Of a stretch of 64,000 bases of DNA, positions 17,294 through 26,181 are shown piece by piece; position 1 is the first letter of the stretch, and each line of letters starts with the position of its first letter. This DNA comes from Rhodoferax sp. (GTDB taxonomy: Bacteria; Pseudomonadota; Gammaproteobacteria; Burkholderiales; Burkholderiaceae_C), in contig JACKLK010000004.1 of assembly GCA_024236015.1 (NCBI GenBank), positions 1-64,000 of the forward strand, in the 5' to 3' direction. The notes under the pieces were generated by a model, which had not been told where the DNA came from, did not search any database, and was given only the letters and a program-made list of their open reading frames with translations. The position numbers were made by a program, and so were the translations under genes.

Positions 17294-18094
17294 ATGCATT
17301 CCTCCACTTCCGCCGCCCATGCCGATCCATCACGGGATCCGCCTGCCGCTGGCCCGGCCGGCCAGGGGACACCGGCGTTCAGCCCGCTGTACCGCCAGAT
17401 CAAGGAGTTGATCCTCAAGAGCCTGCAGGCCGGCGAGTGGAAACCCGGCGAGGCCATTCCCAGCGAGATGGATCTGGCCGCCCGGTTCCGCGTCAGCCAG
17501 GGCACGGTGCGCAAGGCGATCGACGAACTGGCCGCCGACCACCTGCTGATCCGGCGCCAGGGCAAGGGCACGTTCGTCGCGACCCATGCCGAACAACATG
17601 TGCAATACCGCTTCCTCAAGCTGGTGCCGGACTTCGGCGACGCGAACAGCGAAGGGCCGGCCGACCGGGAGATCATCGACTGCCGACGCCTGCGGGCTTC
17701 GGCCGAGGTGGCGCGCGCGCTGGCCCTGCGCACCGGCGACGCCGTGCTCCAGCTGCGCCGCGTGTTGTCGTTCGCCGGCGAGCCGACGATCCTGGAGGAC
17801 ATCTGGCTGCCCGGTGGCCCGTTCAAGGGACTCACGGCCGAGCGGCTCACGGACTACGATGGACCGATGTATGCGCTGTTCGAGACCGAATTCGGCGTAC
17901 GCATGGTGCGCGCACAGGAGCAGATCCGCGCCGTGCTGCCCGATGCCGAACAAAGCCGGCGGCTCGGCGTGACGACGCAGACACCCTTGCTCAGCGTCGA
18001 GCGCGTGGCGTTCACCTACGACGGCAAGGCCATGGAAATGCGGCGGGGCCTGTACCGCACGGACAAGCACTACTACCGCAATGAGCTGCAATGA
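17294..18094 (+). CDS. GntR-family (HutC subfamily) transcriptional regulator
   Basis: A 266-residue regulator with an N-terminal winged helix (SPLYRQIKELIL through RRQGKGTFV, about residues 30-90) and a C-terminal UTRA ligand-binding domain. Key DNA-binding residues are in IPSEMDLAARF and VSQGTVRKAIDELA. The frame is also open from an ATG at 17240. I chose 17294 because the upstream ATG directly abuts the palindrome and would leave almost no leader. Its position between mdh and sdhCDAB suggests it controls TCA-cycle genes in response to an organic acid. The ligand is unknown. Confidence 0.88.
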   Translation: MHSSTSAAHADPSRDPPAAGPAGQGTPAFSPLYRQIKELILKSLQAGEWKPGEAIPSEMDLAARFRVSQGTVRKAIDELAADHLLIRRQGKGTFVATHAEQHVQYRFLKLVPDFGDANSEGPADREIIDCRRLRASAEVARALALRTGDAVLQLRRVLSFAGEPTILEDIWLPGGPFKGLTAERLTDYDGPMYALFETEFGVRMVRAQEQIRAVLPDAEQSRRLGVTTQTPLLSVERVAFTYDGKAMEMRRGLYRTDKHYYRNELQ

Positions 18095-18231
18095 GCCCGA
18101 CACCTTCGCCATACCCGCCCCGAAGGCCGTGCGGGGCATTACGTACGTGACAGGCCGGCGCGTCCGGTTGGAATAGAATTTTCGGTGTACCAAAACCCCA
18201 GACACCTGCGAGCCCACCAGAAAAACGACCC

Positions 18232-18666
18232 ATGACCGAACTGGACACATCCACAAGGGCCAAGCGCCCGGAATTCCGCAACATCCATGCCCTGAGCGAC
18301 CTGCCGGGCTACCGGCTGCCGCTGGCGGGCCTGGTGTCGATCCTGCACCGCATCAGTGGCGCCATCATGTTCCTGCTGTTGCCGTTCATCATCTGGATGT
18401 TCGACATGTCGGTCTCCTCCGAGATCTCGTTCGCCCGATTCGCCGGTGCCTTCGAGGGCAGCGGCGGATGGTTTCTCAAGCTGGTCGCACTGGCCCTGAT
18501 CTGGGCCTATCTCCATCACCTGATCGCCGGGCTGCGCCATCTGCGCATGGACATCAGCCATGCCGCCGTCAGCAAGGAATCCGGCAAGCGCAGCGCGGCC
18601 ATCACGCTGGTCCTGAGCATCGGCCTGACGGTGATCCTGGGCGCCAAACTGTTCGGACTCTACTGA
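18232..18666 (+). CDS. sdhC: Succinate dehydrogenase cytochrome b556 subunit
   Basis: A 144-residue membrane anchor of complex II, binding haem b and ubiquinone with SdhD. Three hydrophobic helices are visible. The first is preceded by the quinone-site SILHRISG motif (about residues 38-45), and the second carries YLHHLIAGLRHL, whose His is the usual haem ligand. First gene of sdhC-D-A-B-sdhE-gltA. A TAGAAT sequence at 18174-18179 is a possible -10 element but lacks a clear -35 box. Confidence 0.95.
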   Translation: MTELDTSTRAKRPEFRNIHALSDLPGYRLPLAGLVSILHRISGAIMFLLLPFIIWMFDMSVSSEISFARFAGAFEGSGGWFLKLVALALIWAYLHHLIAGLRHLRMDISHAAVSKESGKRSAAITLVLSIGLTVILGAKLFGLY

Positions 18667-18756
18667 AAACACCCTGCGGCGGCGCATCGGCGCGGTCGCA
18701 CCAAGAAAAACATTCGGCCGGCCTCCGCGAGCCCGGCCCGGAAAGGAAGAAGCACC

Positions 18757-19122
18757 ATGGCAGTCAACTTCGGAACCCGCCGTATCGTGGTAGGGGCCCA
18801 CTACGGCTTGCGCGACTGGCTCAGCCAACGCATCACCGCGGCCCTGATGGCCATCTTCACCGCCATCGTGCTGGTTCAGGTCCTCACCACCCCGGGTGAA
18901 CTCGGCTACCACCAGTGGGCCGGCATCTTTGCAGCGCAGTGGATGAAGGTGCTCACCTTCGTTGTCATCGTTGCACTGCTCTACCACGTCTGGGTCGGCA
19001 TGCGCGATATCTGGATGGACTACGTGAAGTCCGTATCCGTGCGGCTGGTGCTGCAGGTTTTCTCCCTCGTCTGGCTTGTCGGCTGCGCCGGCTGGGCCAT
19101 CCAGGTCCTGTGGCGGCTGTGA
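18757..19122 (+). CDS. sdhD: Succinate dehydrogenase hydrophobic membrane anchor subunit
   Basis: A 121-residue membrane subunit of complex II with three hydrophobic helices. It has the start AVNFGTRRIVVGAHYGLRDWL common in betaproteobacterial SdhD, and HVWVGMRDIWMDY (about residues 74-86), whose His and Asp-Tyr belong to the haem and quinone region. A GGAAAGGAAG ribosome site lies 8-17 bases before the ATG. It sits 90 bp after sdhC and 40 bp before sdhA. Confidence 0.93.
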   Translation: MAVNFGTRRIVVGAHYGLRDWLSQRITAALMAIFTAIVLVQVLTTPGELGYHQWAGIFAAQWMKVLTFVVIVALLYHVWVGMRDIWMDYVKSVSVRLVLQVFSLVWLVGCAGWAIQVLWRL

Positions 19123-19162
19123 ACAACCGCTGGCGACTGACACCCCAAACGATTTTTTGCCC

Positions 19163-20953
19163 ATGACCTACTCCATCTCCAAGCGCAAGTTCGACGTCGT
19201 CATCGTCGGAGCCGGCGGCTCCGGCATGCGCGCCTCGTTGCAACTGGCCCGCGCCGGCCTGAACGTGGCCGTGTTGTCCAAGGTGTTTCCCACCCGCTCG
19301 CACACCGTGGCGGCTCAAGGCGGCATCGGCGCCTCTCTCGGCAACATGAACGAGGACAACTGGCACTACCACTTCTACGACACCGTCAAGGGCTCCGACT
19401 GGCTGGGCGACCAGGACGCGATCGAGTTCATGTGCCGTGAAGCGCCCAAGGTCGTCTACGACCTCGAACACATGGGCATGCCGTTCGACCGCAACCCGGA
19501 TGGCACGATCTACCAGCGTCCGTTCGGCGGCCACACGGCCAACTACGGCGAAAAGGCCGTCGAGCGCGCCTGCGCCGCGGCCGACCGCACCGGCCACGCC
19601 ATGCTCCATACGCTGTACCAGCAGAACGTCAAGGCGCGCACCGCATTCTTCGTCGAATGGATGGCGCTGGACCTGATCCGCGACGCCGACGGCGACGTCG
19701 TGGGCGTGACCGCGCTCGAGATGGAAACCGGCGACCTGCACATCCTCGAGGCCAAGACCACCATGCTCGCCACCGGCGGCGCGGGTCGCATCTTTGCCGC
19801 GTCGACCAACGCCTTCATCAACACCGGCGACGGCCTGGGCATGGCCGCCCGCGCCGGCCTGGCGCTGGAGGACATGGAGTTCTGGCAGTTCCACCCCACC
19901 GGCGTGGCCGGTGCCGGCGTGCTGCTGACCGAAGGCTGCCGTGGCGAAGGCGCCATCCTGGTCAACAGCAACGGCGAACGTTTCATGGAGCGCTACGCGC
20001 CGACGCTGAAAGATCTCGCCCCGCGCGATTTCGTCTCGCGCTGCATGGACCAGGAGATCAAGGAAGGGCGTGGCTGCGGTCCGAACAAGGACTACGTGAT
20101 GCTCAAGCTCGACCACCTGGGCGCGGACACCATCATGAAGCGCCTGCCCTCGGTGCACGAGATCGGCGTGAACTTCGCCAACGTCGACGTGACGCGCGAG
20201 CCGATCCCGGTGGTGCCGACCATCCACTACCAGATGGGCGGCGTGCCGACCAACATCCATGGCCAGGTCGTCACCCAGAAGGACGGTAACGACAACGCCC
20301 CGGTCAACGGCCTGTACGCGGTGGGCGAATGCTCGTGCGTCAGTGTGCACGGCGCCAACCGGCTGGGCACCAACTCGCTGCTCGACCTGCTGGTCTTCGG
20401 CCGCGCCGCCGGCAACCATATCGTCGAATTCAACGACAAGAACCGTACCCACAAGCCGTTGCCGGCCGACGCCGCCGAACGCACGCTCGAGCGCCTGGCC
20501 CGGCTGGACAACGCCAAGGACGGCGAATACGCGCAGGATGTGGCCAACGACATCCGCACCACGATGCAGACGCATGCCAGCGTGTTCCGCACCCAGGCCA
20601 AGCTCGACCAGGGCGTGACCGCCGTCGCCGCGCTGCGCGACCGGGTGCAGAACATCAACCTGAAGGACAAGTCCAAGGTGTTCAACACGGCGCGCATCGA
20701 GGCGCTGGAAGTCGAAAACCTGATCGAGGCGGCCCAGGCGACCATCGTCTCGGCGGCGGCGCGCAAGGAAAGCCGCGGCGCCCATACCGTGGACGACTAC
20801 GGCGACACGCCGGAACATCCGAACGGCCGCAACGACGCCGAATGGATGAAACACACGCTCTGGTACAGCGAGGGCAGCCGCCTGAGCTACAAGGCGGTCC
20901 AGCTCAAGCCGCTGAGCGTGGATTCCGTGCCGCCGAAAGTGCGCACGTTCTGA
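19163..20953 (+). CDS. sdhA: Succinate dehydrogenase flavoprotein subunit
   Basis: A 596-residue catalytic subunit that oxidises succinate to fumarate. FAD-binding VIVGAGGSGMRASLQLA (about residues 13-29) is followed by RSHTVAAQGG, with the His that carries covalent FAD. Later come EFWQFHPTG, the catalytic-region EGCRGEGAILVN, and VHGANRLGTNSL near residue 400. The C-terminal helical domain is complete. The ATG at 19163 was chosen because MTYSISKRKFDVVIVG is the usual N-terminus. Part of the sdhCDAB transcript. Confidence 0.98.
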   Translation: MTYSISKRKFDVVIVGAGGSGMRASLQLARAGLNVAVLSKVFPTRSHTVAAQGGIGASLGNMNEDNWHYHFYDTVKGSDWLGDQDAIEFMCREAPKVVYDLEHMGMPFDRNPDGTIYQRPFGGHTANYGEKAVERACAAADRTGHAMLHTLYQQNVKARTAFFVEWMALDLIRDADGDVVGVTALEMETGDLHILEAKTTMLATGGAGRIFAASTNAFINTGDGLGMAARAGLALEDMEFWQFHPTGVAGAGVLLTEGCRGEGAILVNSNGERFMERYAPTLKDLAPRDFVSRCMDQEIKEGRGCGPNKDYVMLKLDHLGADTIMKRLPSVHEIGVNFANVDVTREPIPVVPTIHYQMGGVPTNIHGQVVTQKDGNDNAPVNGLYAVGECSCVSVHGANRLGTNSLLDLLVFGRAAGNHIVEFNDKNRTHKPLPADAAERTLERLARLDNAKDGEYAQDVANDIRTTMQTHASVFRTQAKLDQGVTAVAALRDRVQNINLKDKSKVFNTARIEALEVENLIEAAQATIVSAAARKESRGAHTVDDYGDTPEHPNGRNDAEWMKHTLWYSEGSRLSYKAVQLKPLSVDSVPPKVRTF

Positions 20954-21028
20954 CACCGCGCCGGCCAGCGATCTTGCGCGCAATCACGCTGGCCAGCCCC
21001 TCGCCGCCCGATTCGACCGGAGTTTGAC

Positions 21029-21733
21029 ATGACGAAACGTACCTTCAACATCTACCGCTACGATCCCGACAAGGATGCCAAGCCCTACATGCAGACCATC
21101 GAGGTCGAACTCGACGGCAACGAACGCATGTTGCTCGACGCCTTGATGAAGCTCAAGGCGGTCGACCCCAGCATCTCGTTCCGCCGCTCCTGCCGCGAAG
21201 GCGTTTGCGGTTCGGATGCGATGAACATCAACGGGAAGAACGGCCTGGCCTGCCTGACGAACATGCGCACCCTGCCGGGGACGATCACGCTCAAGCCCTT
21301 GCCGGGCCTGCCGGTGATCCGCGACCTGATCGTGGACATGACCCAGTTCTTCAAGCAGTACAACTCGATCAAGCCCTACCTGATCAACGACAACGTGCCG
21401 CCGGAGAAGGAGCGCCTGCAAAGCCCGCAGGAACGCGACGAACTCAACGGGCTGTACGAGTGCATCCTGTGCGCCAGCTGCTCCACCAGCTGCCCCAGCT
21501 TCTGGTGGAATCCCGACAAGTTCGTCGGCCCCGCCGGCCTGCTGCAGGCCTACCGGTTCATCGCCGACAGCCGCGACGAGGCCACCGGCGAACGCCTGGA
21601 CAACCTGGAAGACCCCTACCGGCTGTTCCGGTGCCACACAATCATGAACTGCGTCGACGTCTGCCCGAAGGGGCTCAATCCGACCAAGGCGATCGGCAAG
21701 ATCAAGGAAATGATGGTCTACCGGACCGTCTGA
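21029..21733 (+). CDS. sdhB: Succinate dehydrogenase iron-sulfur subunit
   Basis: A 234-residue electron-transfer subunit of complex II. All three cluster sites are visible: SCREGVCGSDAM plus a later Cys for [2Fe-2S] (about residues 54-77), CILCASCSTSCP for [4Fe-4S] (about 147-158), and CVDVCPKG with a preceding Cys for [3Fe-4S] (about 207-214). It starts 75 bp after sdhA with a CGGAGTTTG ribosome site. It passes electrons from SdhA flavin to ubiquinone. Confidence 0.98.
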   Translation: MTKRTFNIYRYDPDKDAKPYMQTIEVELDGNERMLLDALMKLKAVDPSISFRRSCREGVCGSDAMNINGKNGLACLTNMRTLPGTITLKPLPGLPVIRDLIVDMTQFFKQYNSIKPYLINDNVPPEKERLQSPQERDELNGLYECILCASCSTSCPSFWWNPDKFVGPAGLLQAYRFIADSRDEATGERLDNLEDPYRLFRCHTIMNCVDVCPKGLNPTKAIGKIKEMMVYRTV

Positions 21734-21754
21734 TCCTGGACGAGGAAACCGGTC

Positions 21755-22045
21755 TTGGCGTCCCGTGCCCCCGATTCCCCCCTCGATGAGCGGGCACTGA
21801 GCAAGTTGCGCTGGCGGTGCCGCCGCGGCATGCTGGAAAATGACCTGATTCTGGAGCGATTCTTCGCACGCCATGGGGGAACCCTGACCGTGCGCCAGGC
21901 GGACGCCCTGAACGCCCTGATGGAGCTGAGTGACAATGAATTGCTCGATCTCCATCTGGGACGGTGCTCGCCAAGCCAGATAGACACGGCCCTGGACCGC
22001 GACGACGTGATCGAAGTCCTGGGACTGTTGAAAGATAAACACTGA
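21755..22045 (+). CDS. sdhE: SdhE, FAD assembly factor for succinate dehydrogenase
   Basis: A 96-residue cytoplasmic protein of the SdhE/Sdh5 (YgfY) family that assists covalent flavinylation of SdhA. The signature RGMLENDLILERF (about residues 24-36) contains the conserved RGxxE motif. The TTG start at 21755 is supported by GAGGAA eight bases upstream, and no ATG gives the full domain. It lies between sdhB and gltA, so it is expressed with its client enzyme. Confidence 0.93.
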   Translation: MASRAPDSPLDERALSKLRWRCRRGMLENDLILERFFARHGGTLTVRQADALNALMELSDNELLDLHLGRCSPSQIDTALDRDDVIEVLGLLKDKH

Positions 22046-22056
22046 AAGGGCATGAA

Positions 22057-23367
22057 ATGAAACTCGCCGACAACAAAGCAACGCTGTCGTTCAGCAACGG
22101 TGCACCCAGCATCGAATTCCCGGTCTACTCCGGTACCGTGGGCCCGGACGTCGTCGACATCCGCAAGCTGTATGGCCAGACCGGCATGTTCACCTATGAC
22201 CCGGGCTTCCTGTCCACGGCCGCCTGCGAGTCCGCCATCACGTACATCGATGGCGACAAGGGCGAGTTGCTCTACCGCGGTTACCCGATCGAGCAGCTGG
22301 CCACCAACTGCGACTTCATGGAGACCTGCTACCTGCTTCTGTACGGAAGCCTGCCCGACCAGGCGGCCAAGACGCAGTTCAGCGACCTGGTGACCAACCA
22401 CACGATGGTGCACGACCAGATGCACAACTTCGTGCGCGGTTTCCGCCGCGATGCGCACCCCATGGCCATCCTGACCGGCCTCGTGGGCGCGATGTCGGCG
22501 TTCTACCATGACAGCACGGACATCCACAATCCCGAGCACCGCAAGATCTCGGCGATCCGGCTGATCGCCAAGATGCCGACGCTGGTGGCAATGGCTTACA
22601 AGTACAACGTGGGCCAGCCCTACATGTTCCCGCGCAACAGCCTGAGCTACGCCGGCAACCTGCTGCACATGATGTTTGCCAATCCGTGCGAGGACTATGT
22701 CGTCAACCCGGTGATCGAAAAAGCCCTCGACCGCATCTTCATCCTGCACGCCGACCACGAGCAGAACGCCTCCACGTCGACCGTGCGGTTGTGCGGCAGC
22801 TCCGGCACCAACCCGTTCGCCGCGATCGCCGCGGGGGTTGCCTGCCTGTGGGGCCCCGCGCACGGCGGCGCCAACGAAGCCTGCCTGAAGATGCTCGAAG
22901 AGATCCAGGCCATGGGCGGTGTGGAAAAAATCGGCGACTTCATCACCCAGGTCAAGGACAAGAACTCCGGCATCAAGCTGATGGGCTTCGGACACCGGGT
23001 TTACAAGAACTACGACCCGCGCGCCAAGCTCATGCAGGAATCCTGCAAGGAAGTGCTGCACGCGCTGGGCCTGGAAAACGACCCGCTGTTCAAGCTGGCC
23101 ATGGCGCTCGAGAAGATCGCGCTCGAAGACGACTACTTCGTGCAACGCAAGCTGTATCCGAACGTCGACTTCTACTCGGGCATCGTGCAGCGCGCGATCG
23201 GCATCCCGACCTCGATGTTCACCGCCATCTTCGCGCTGGCCCGCACCGTGGGCTGGATCGCCCAGCTCGACGAGATGATCGGCGATCCGGACTACAAGAT
23301 CGGCCGGCCGCGCCAGTTGTTCACCGGTGCTGCCCAGCGCGACGTGGTCGCCATCGACAAACGCTGA
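22057..23367 (+). CDS. gltA: Citrate synthase
   Basis: A 436-residue type II (hexameric) citrate synthase that condenses acetyl-CoA and oxaloacetate. Conserved segments are DPGFLSTAACESAITYIDG near the N-terminus, the active-site region ILHADHEQNASTSTVR (about residues 229-244), the catalytic His in LMGFGHRVYKNYDPRA, and the final DVVAIDKR. It starts 11 bp after sdhE with an AAAGGG ribosome site. It completes the sdh-gltA TCA cluster. Confidence 0.98.
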   Translation: MKLADNKATLSFSNGAPSIEFPVYSGTVGPDVVDIRKLYGQTGMFTYDPGFLSTAACESAITYIDGDKGELLYRGYPIEQLATNCDFMETCYLLLYGSLPDQAAKTQFSDLVTNHTMVHDQMHNFVRGFRRDAHPMAILTGLVGAMSAFYHDSTDIHNPEHRKISAIRLIAKMPTLVAMAYKYNVGQPYMFPRNSLSYAGNLLHMMFANPCEDYVVNPVIEKALDRIFILHADHEQNASTSTVRLCGSSGTNPFAAIAAGVACLWGPAHGGANEACLKMLEEIQAMGGVEKIGDFITQVKDKNSGIKLMGFGHRVYKNYDPRAKLMQESCKEVLHALGLENDPLFKLAMALEKIALEDDYFVQRKLYPNVDFYSGIVQRAIGIPTSMFTAIFALARTVGWIAQLDEMIGDPDYKIGRPRQLFTGAAQRDVVAIDKR

Positions 23368-23403
23368 TCCCCGGGCGGCCCCGGCCGCCTGCACTGCATC
23401 ATG

Positions 23404-23442
23404 GCCGCGAGCGCAGGGAGTTTCCCGGCGCTCGCGGCTTGT
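23404..23442 (+). terminator. Strong hairpin after gltA
   Basis: A perfect 11-bp stem (23404-23414 with 23428-23438); the loop itself can pair GGGA with TCCC. Only a weak T content (TTGT) follows. It lies 36 bp after the gltA stop and is likely a terminator separating gltA from leuC. Confidence 0.5.
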
Positions 23443-23478
23443 CCGTCCTAGAATCCGAGTTGATCGGAAGTTGAAACC

Positions 23479-24900
23479 ATGACACGCACGCTCTACGACA
23501 AGATCTGGGACGACCATGTCGTCCACACCGAGGAGGACGGAACCGCCGTTCTCTACATCGACCGGCATCTCGTGCATGAAGTGACCAGCCCGCAGGCGTT
23601 CGAAGGGCTGCGCGAGGCCGGACGCAAAGTGTGGCGTGTCAGCTCCATCGTCGCGACGGCGGACCACAACACCCCCACCACCGGCTGGGAACTCGGATAC
23701 GACGGCATCACCGACCCGGTCAGTCGCGAGCAGATCACGACGCTGGATGCCAACATCAAGCAATACGGCGCCGCGGCCTATTTCCCGTTCCTGTCCAAGC
23801 GCCAGGGCATCGTGCATGTGATCGGGCCTGAAAACGGTGCCACCCTGCCCGGCATGACTGTCGTGTGCGGCGATTCGCACACCTCCACCCATGGCGCCTT
23901 CGGCGCGCTCGCGCACGGAATCGGCACCAGCGAGGTCGAACACGTGATGGCGACCCAGACGCTGCTGGCCAAGAAGGCGAAGAACATGCTGGTCCGGGTG
24001 GAAGGCACGCTGCCGGCAGGCTGCGTGGCCAAGGACATCGTGTTGTCCATCATCGGCCGCATCGGCACGGCCGGCGGTACCGGCTACACGATCGAGTTCG
24101 CCGGCGCGGCGATCCGCGCCTTGAGCATGGAAGGCCGCATGACCGTGTGCAACATGGCGATCGAAGCGGGTGCGCGCGCCGGCCTGGTCGCGGTCGACCA
24201 GAAGACCATCGACTACGTCAAGGGCCGTCCGCTGGCGCCCAGCGGCGTCGAATGGGACCACGCGGTCAACTACTGGCGCACCTTGCACTCGGATCCCGGC
24301 GCGACATTCGATACCGTGGTCGAACTCGACGCCAGCACGATCGTTCCGCAGGTCACCTGGGGCACCTCCCCCGAAATGGTGCTGGGCGTCGACGCCCGGG
24401 TTCCGGATCCCGACAAGGAGAAGGACGCCAACAAGCGCGGCGCGATCGAACGTGCGTTGACCTACATGGGACTGGAGCCCGGCAAGGCGCTGAGCGACAT
24501 CCATGTCGACAAGGTCTTCATCGGCTCGTGCACCAACAGCCGCATCGAGGACATGCGCGAGGCGGCCGCTGTCGTCAAGAAGATGGGCCAGAAGGTGGCC
24601 AAGAACGTCAAGCTGGCCATGGTCGTGCCCGGCTCCGGACTGGTCAAGCAGCAGGCCGAACGCGAAGGCCTGCACGAGATCTTCAAGGCGGCAGGTTTCG
24701 AATGGCGCGAACCGGGCTGCTCGATGTGCCTGGCCATGAACGCGGACCGGCTCGAACCCGGCGAGCGGTGCGCATCGACCAGCAACCGCAATTTCGAAGG
24801 CCGGCAAGGCGCCGGCGGTCGCACCCACCTGGTCAGCCCGGCCATGGCGGCCGCGGCAGCGGTGCAGGGGCATTTTGTCGACGTGCGTCGATTTGTCTGA
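23479..24900 (+). CDS. leuC: 3-isopropylmalate dehydratase large subunit
   Basis: A 473-residue [4Fe-4S] hydro-lyase subunit that, with LeuD, converts 2-isopropylmalate to 3-isopropylmalate in leucine synthesis. Features are VCGDSHTSTHGAFGALAHGI (about residues 132-151) and the cluster cysteines in GSCTNSRIEDM and GCSMCLAMN. Length is normal. It opens a plus-strand run leuC-entericidin-leuD-small exported protein-leuB. Confidence 0.98.
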   Translation: MTRTLYDKIWDDHVVHTEEDGTAVLYIDRHLVHEVTSPQAFEGLREAGRKVWRVSSIVATADHNTPTTGWELGYDGITDPVSREQITTLDANIKQYGAAAYFPFLSKRQGIVHVIGPENGATLPGMTVVCGDSHTSTHGAFGALAHGIGTSEVEHVMATQTLLAKKAKNMLVRVEGTLPAGCVAKDIVLSIIGRIGTAGGTGYTIEFAGAAIRALSMEGRMTVCNMAIEAGARAGLVAVDQKTIDYVKGRPLAPSGVEWDHAVNYWRTLHSDPGATFDTVVELDASTIVPQVTWGTSPEMVLGVDARVPDPDKEKDANKRGAIERALTYMGLEPGKALSDIHVDKVFIGSCTNSRIEDMREAAAVVKKMGQKVAKNVKLAMVVPGSGLVKQQAEREGLHEIFKAAGFEWREPGCSMCLAMNADRLEPGERCASTSNRNFEGRQGAGGRTHLVSPAMAAAAAVQGHFVDVRRFV

Positions 24901-24913
24901 ACCGGTGACCACG

Positions 24914-25048
24914 ATGTACCCGCGCCTGTGTTCCGTGTTGCTGGTGCTGGCGTTCGCGCTGGCGGGCGCCGGATGCAACACCGTCAAGGGTATGGGCAAG
25001 GACCTGCAACGTGCAGGCCAGAAGATCGAAGACGCAGCAAAGAAATAG
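24914..25048 (+). CDS. Entericidin A/B-family small lipoprotein
   Basis: A 44-residue protein with a hydrophobic signal ending in the lipobox LAGAGC (Cys21), followed by NTVKGMGKDLQRAGQKIEDA, the hallmark of entericidin-like lipoproteins. The mature peptide is only 24 residues, lipid-anchored at its Cys. Enterobacterial EcnA and EcnB form an antidote/toxin pair, but single copies like this one are simply small envelope lipoproteins of unknown role. It lies 13 bp after leuC and 2 bp before leuD, so it is embedded in the leucine operon. Confidence 0.88.
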   Translation: MYPRLCSVLLVLAFALAGAGCNTVKGMGKDLQRAGQKIEDAAKK

Positions 25049-25050
25049 CC

Positions 25051-25713
25051 ATGCAGAAATTCACCGTGCACAAGGGACTGGTCGCACCGATGGACCGCGA
25101 GAACGTCGACACCGACGCCATCATTCCCAAGCAATTCCTCAAATCGATCCGCAAGACCGGCTTCGGCGTCAACCTGTTCGACGCCTGGCGTTATCTCGAC
25201 GCGGGTTTCCCCGGCCAGGACCCTGCCAGCCGCAAGCCCAATCCCGACTTCGTGCTGAACCAGCCGCGGTATGCCGGTGCGTCCATCCTGTTGGCACGCA
25301 AGAACTTCGGCTGCGGATCGTCGCGCGAGCATGCGCCGTGGGCACTGGACCAGTACGGGTTTCGGGCCATCCTGGCACCCAGCTTCGCGGACATCTTCTT
25401 CAACAACAGCTTCAAGAACGGCCTGCTGCCCATCGTGCTGCCAGAATCGCAGATCGCGCAGTTGTTCGACGAGGTCGCGGCGCACCCTGGCTATGCATTG
25501 ACGATCGATCTCGATCGCCAGAAGGTGGTCAAGCCGCAGGGCGAGGAACTCGACTTCGACGTGCAGCCGTTCCGGCGGTATTGTCTGCTCAACGGGCTGG
25601 ACGACATCGGCCTGACACTGCGTCACGCCGACAAGATCAAGGCGTTCGAATCGCGCCGGCTGGCAGAAAAACCCTGGCTGGCCAATGCGATGCTCAACAA
25701 GGAGACGGCATGA
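25051..25713 (+). CDS. leuD: 3-isopropylmalate dehydratase small subunit
   Basis: A 220-residue swivel-domain partner of LeuC. It shows NVDTDAIIPKQFLKSI (about residues 18-33), the GCGSSREHAPWAL substrate loop (about 90-102) and IFFNNSFKNGLLP. The start at 25051 follows the lipoprotein stop by two bases. Its stop overlaps the next gene's start (ATGA). Confidence 0.98.
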   Translation: MQKFTVHKGLVAPMDRENVDTDAIIPKQFLKSIRKTGFGVNLFDAWRYLDAGFPGQDPASRKPNPDFVLNQPRYAGASILLARKNFGCGSSREHAPWALDQYGFRAILAPSFADIFFNNSFKNGLLPIVLPESQIAQLFDEVAAHPGYALTIDLDRQKVVKPQGEELDFDVQPFRRYCLLNGLDDIGLTLRHADKIKAFESRRLAEKPWLANAMLNKETA

Positions 25714-26132
25714 TCAAGATGCGCATGTCGCTGGTGCTGGCAGCCGTGATGCTGGCAGCGCAGCCGTCCGCCCATGCGGGCCTCATCGAGGACCTGCTGG
25801 CCCTGCCGGCGATCCAGTCCCTGCTGGGCAAGGTCGCGGAACTCGAACCCCTGGTCAAGCGTTGTGAAGACCTCGCGTACAAGCAGCGCAACCTCCAGGC
25901 CTGCCAGCAGGCGATACAGGCTGCGCAGCTGGCCAAGATGCCGCCGGAGTTGCGCGCCGTGATGTCGACGCCGCCGGCTGCCGCATCCCTGCGCGACCTG
26001 TGCCTGGCGGCGGTCGGCAAGCCCGCCTACGACAGCTACCTGTGCAAGGAACTCTACAAGTTCGACGAGACCTTCAAGACGCAGAGCCTGCAGATCCAGC
26101 AGGAGAACCTGATGAACCGCCAGATGCGCTGA
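25710..26132 (+). CDS. Small exported helical protein with four cysteines
   Basis: I do not recognise this 140-residue protein. It has a signal peptide (MSLVLAAVMLAAQPSAHA, about residues 6-23). The mature part is mostly helical and rich in Ala, Leu and Gln. It has exactly four Cys in two pairs, a CX12C (CEDL...QAC) and a CX13C (CLAA...YLC). This spacing suggests two antiparallel helices stapled by disulfides in the periplasm. Its ATG overlaps the leuD stop by four bases, and leuB begins 49 bp later, so it is expressed with leucine genes. Function unknown. Confidence 0.65.
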   Translation: MIKMRMSLVLAAVMLAAQPSAHAGLIEDLLALPAIQSLLGKVAELEPLVKRCEDLAYKQRNLQACQQAIQAAQLAKMPPELRAVMSTPPAAASLRDLCLAAVGKPAYDSYLCKELYKFDETFKTQSLQIQQENLMNRQMR

Positions 26133-26181
26133 GCCGGGCCACGCATTCTTCCCCCCTCTTTCACCGTTTTCACCCCTACCC

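Noticed and set aside
21718..25626. A 1302-codon open frame on the minus strand opposite sdhE, gltA, leuC and leuD
   Set aside because: It mirrors well-identified genes, has no family resemblance, and such long antisense frames are normal in high-GC DNA.
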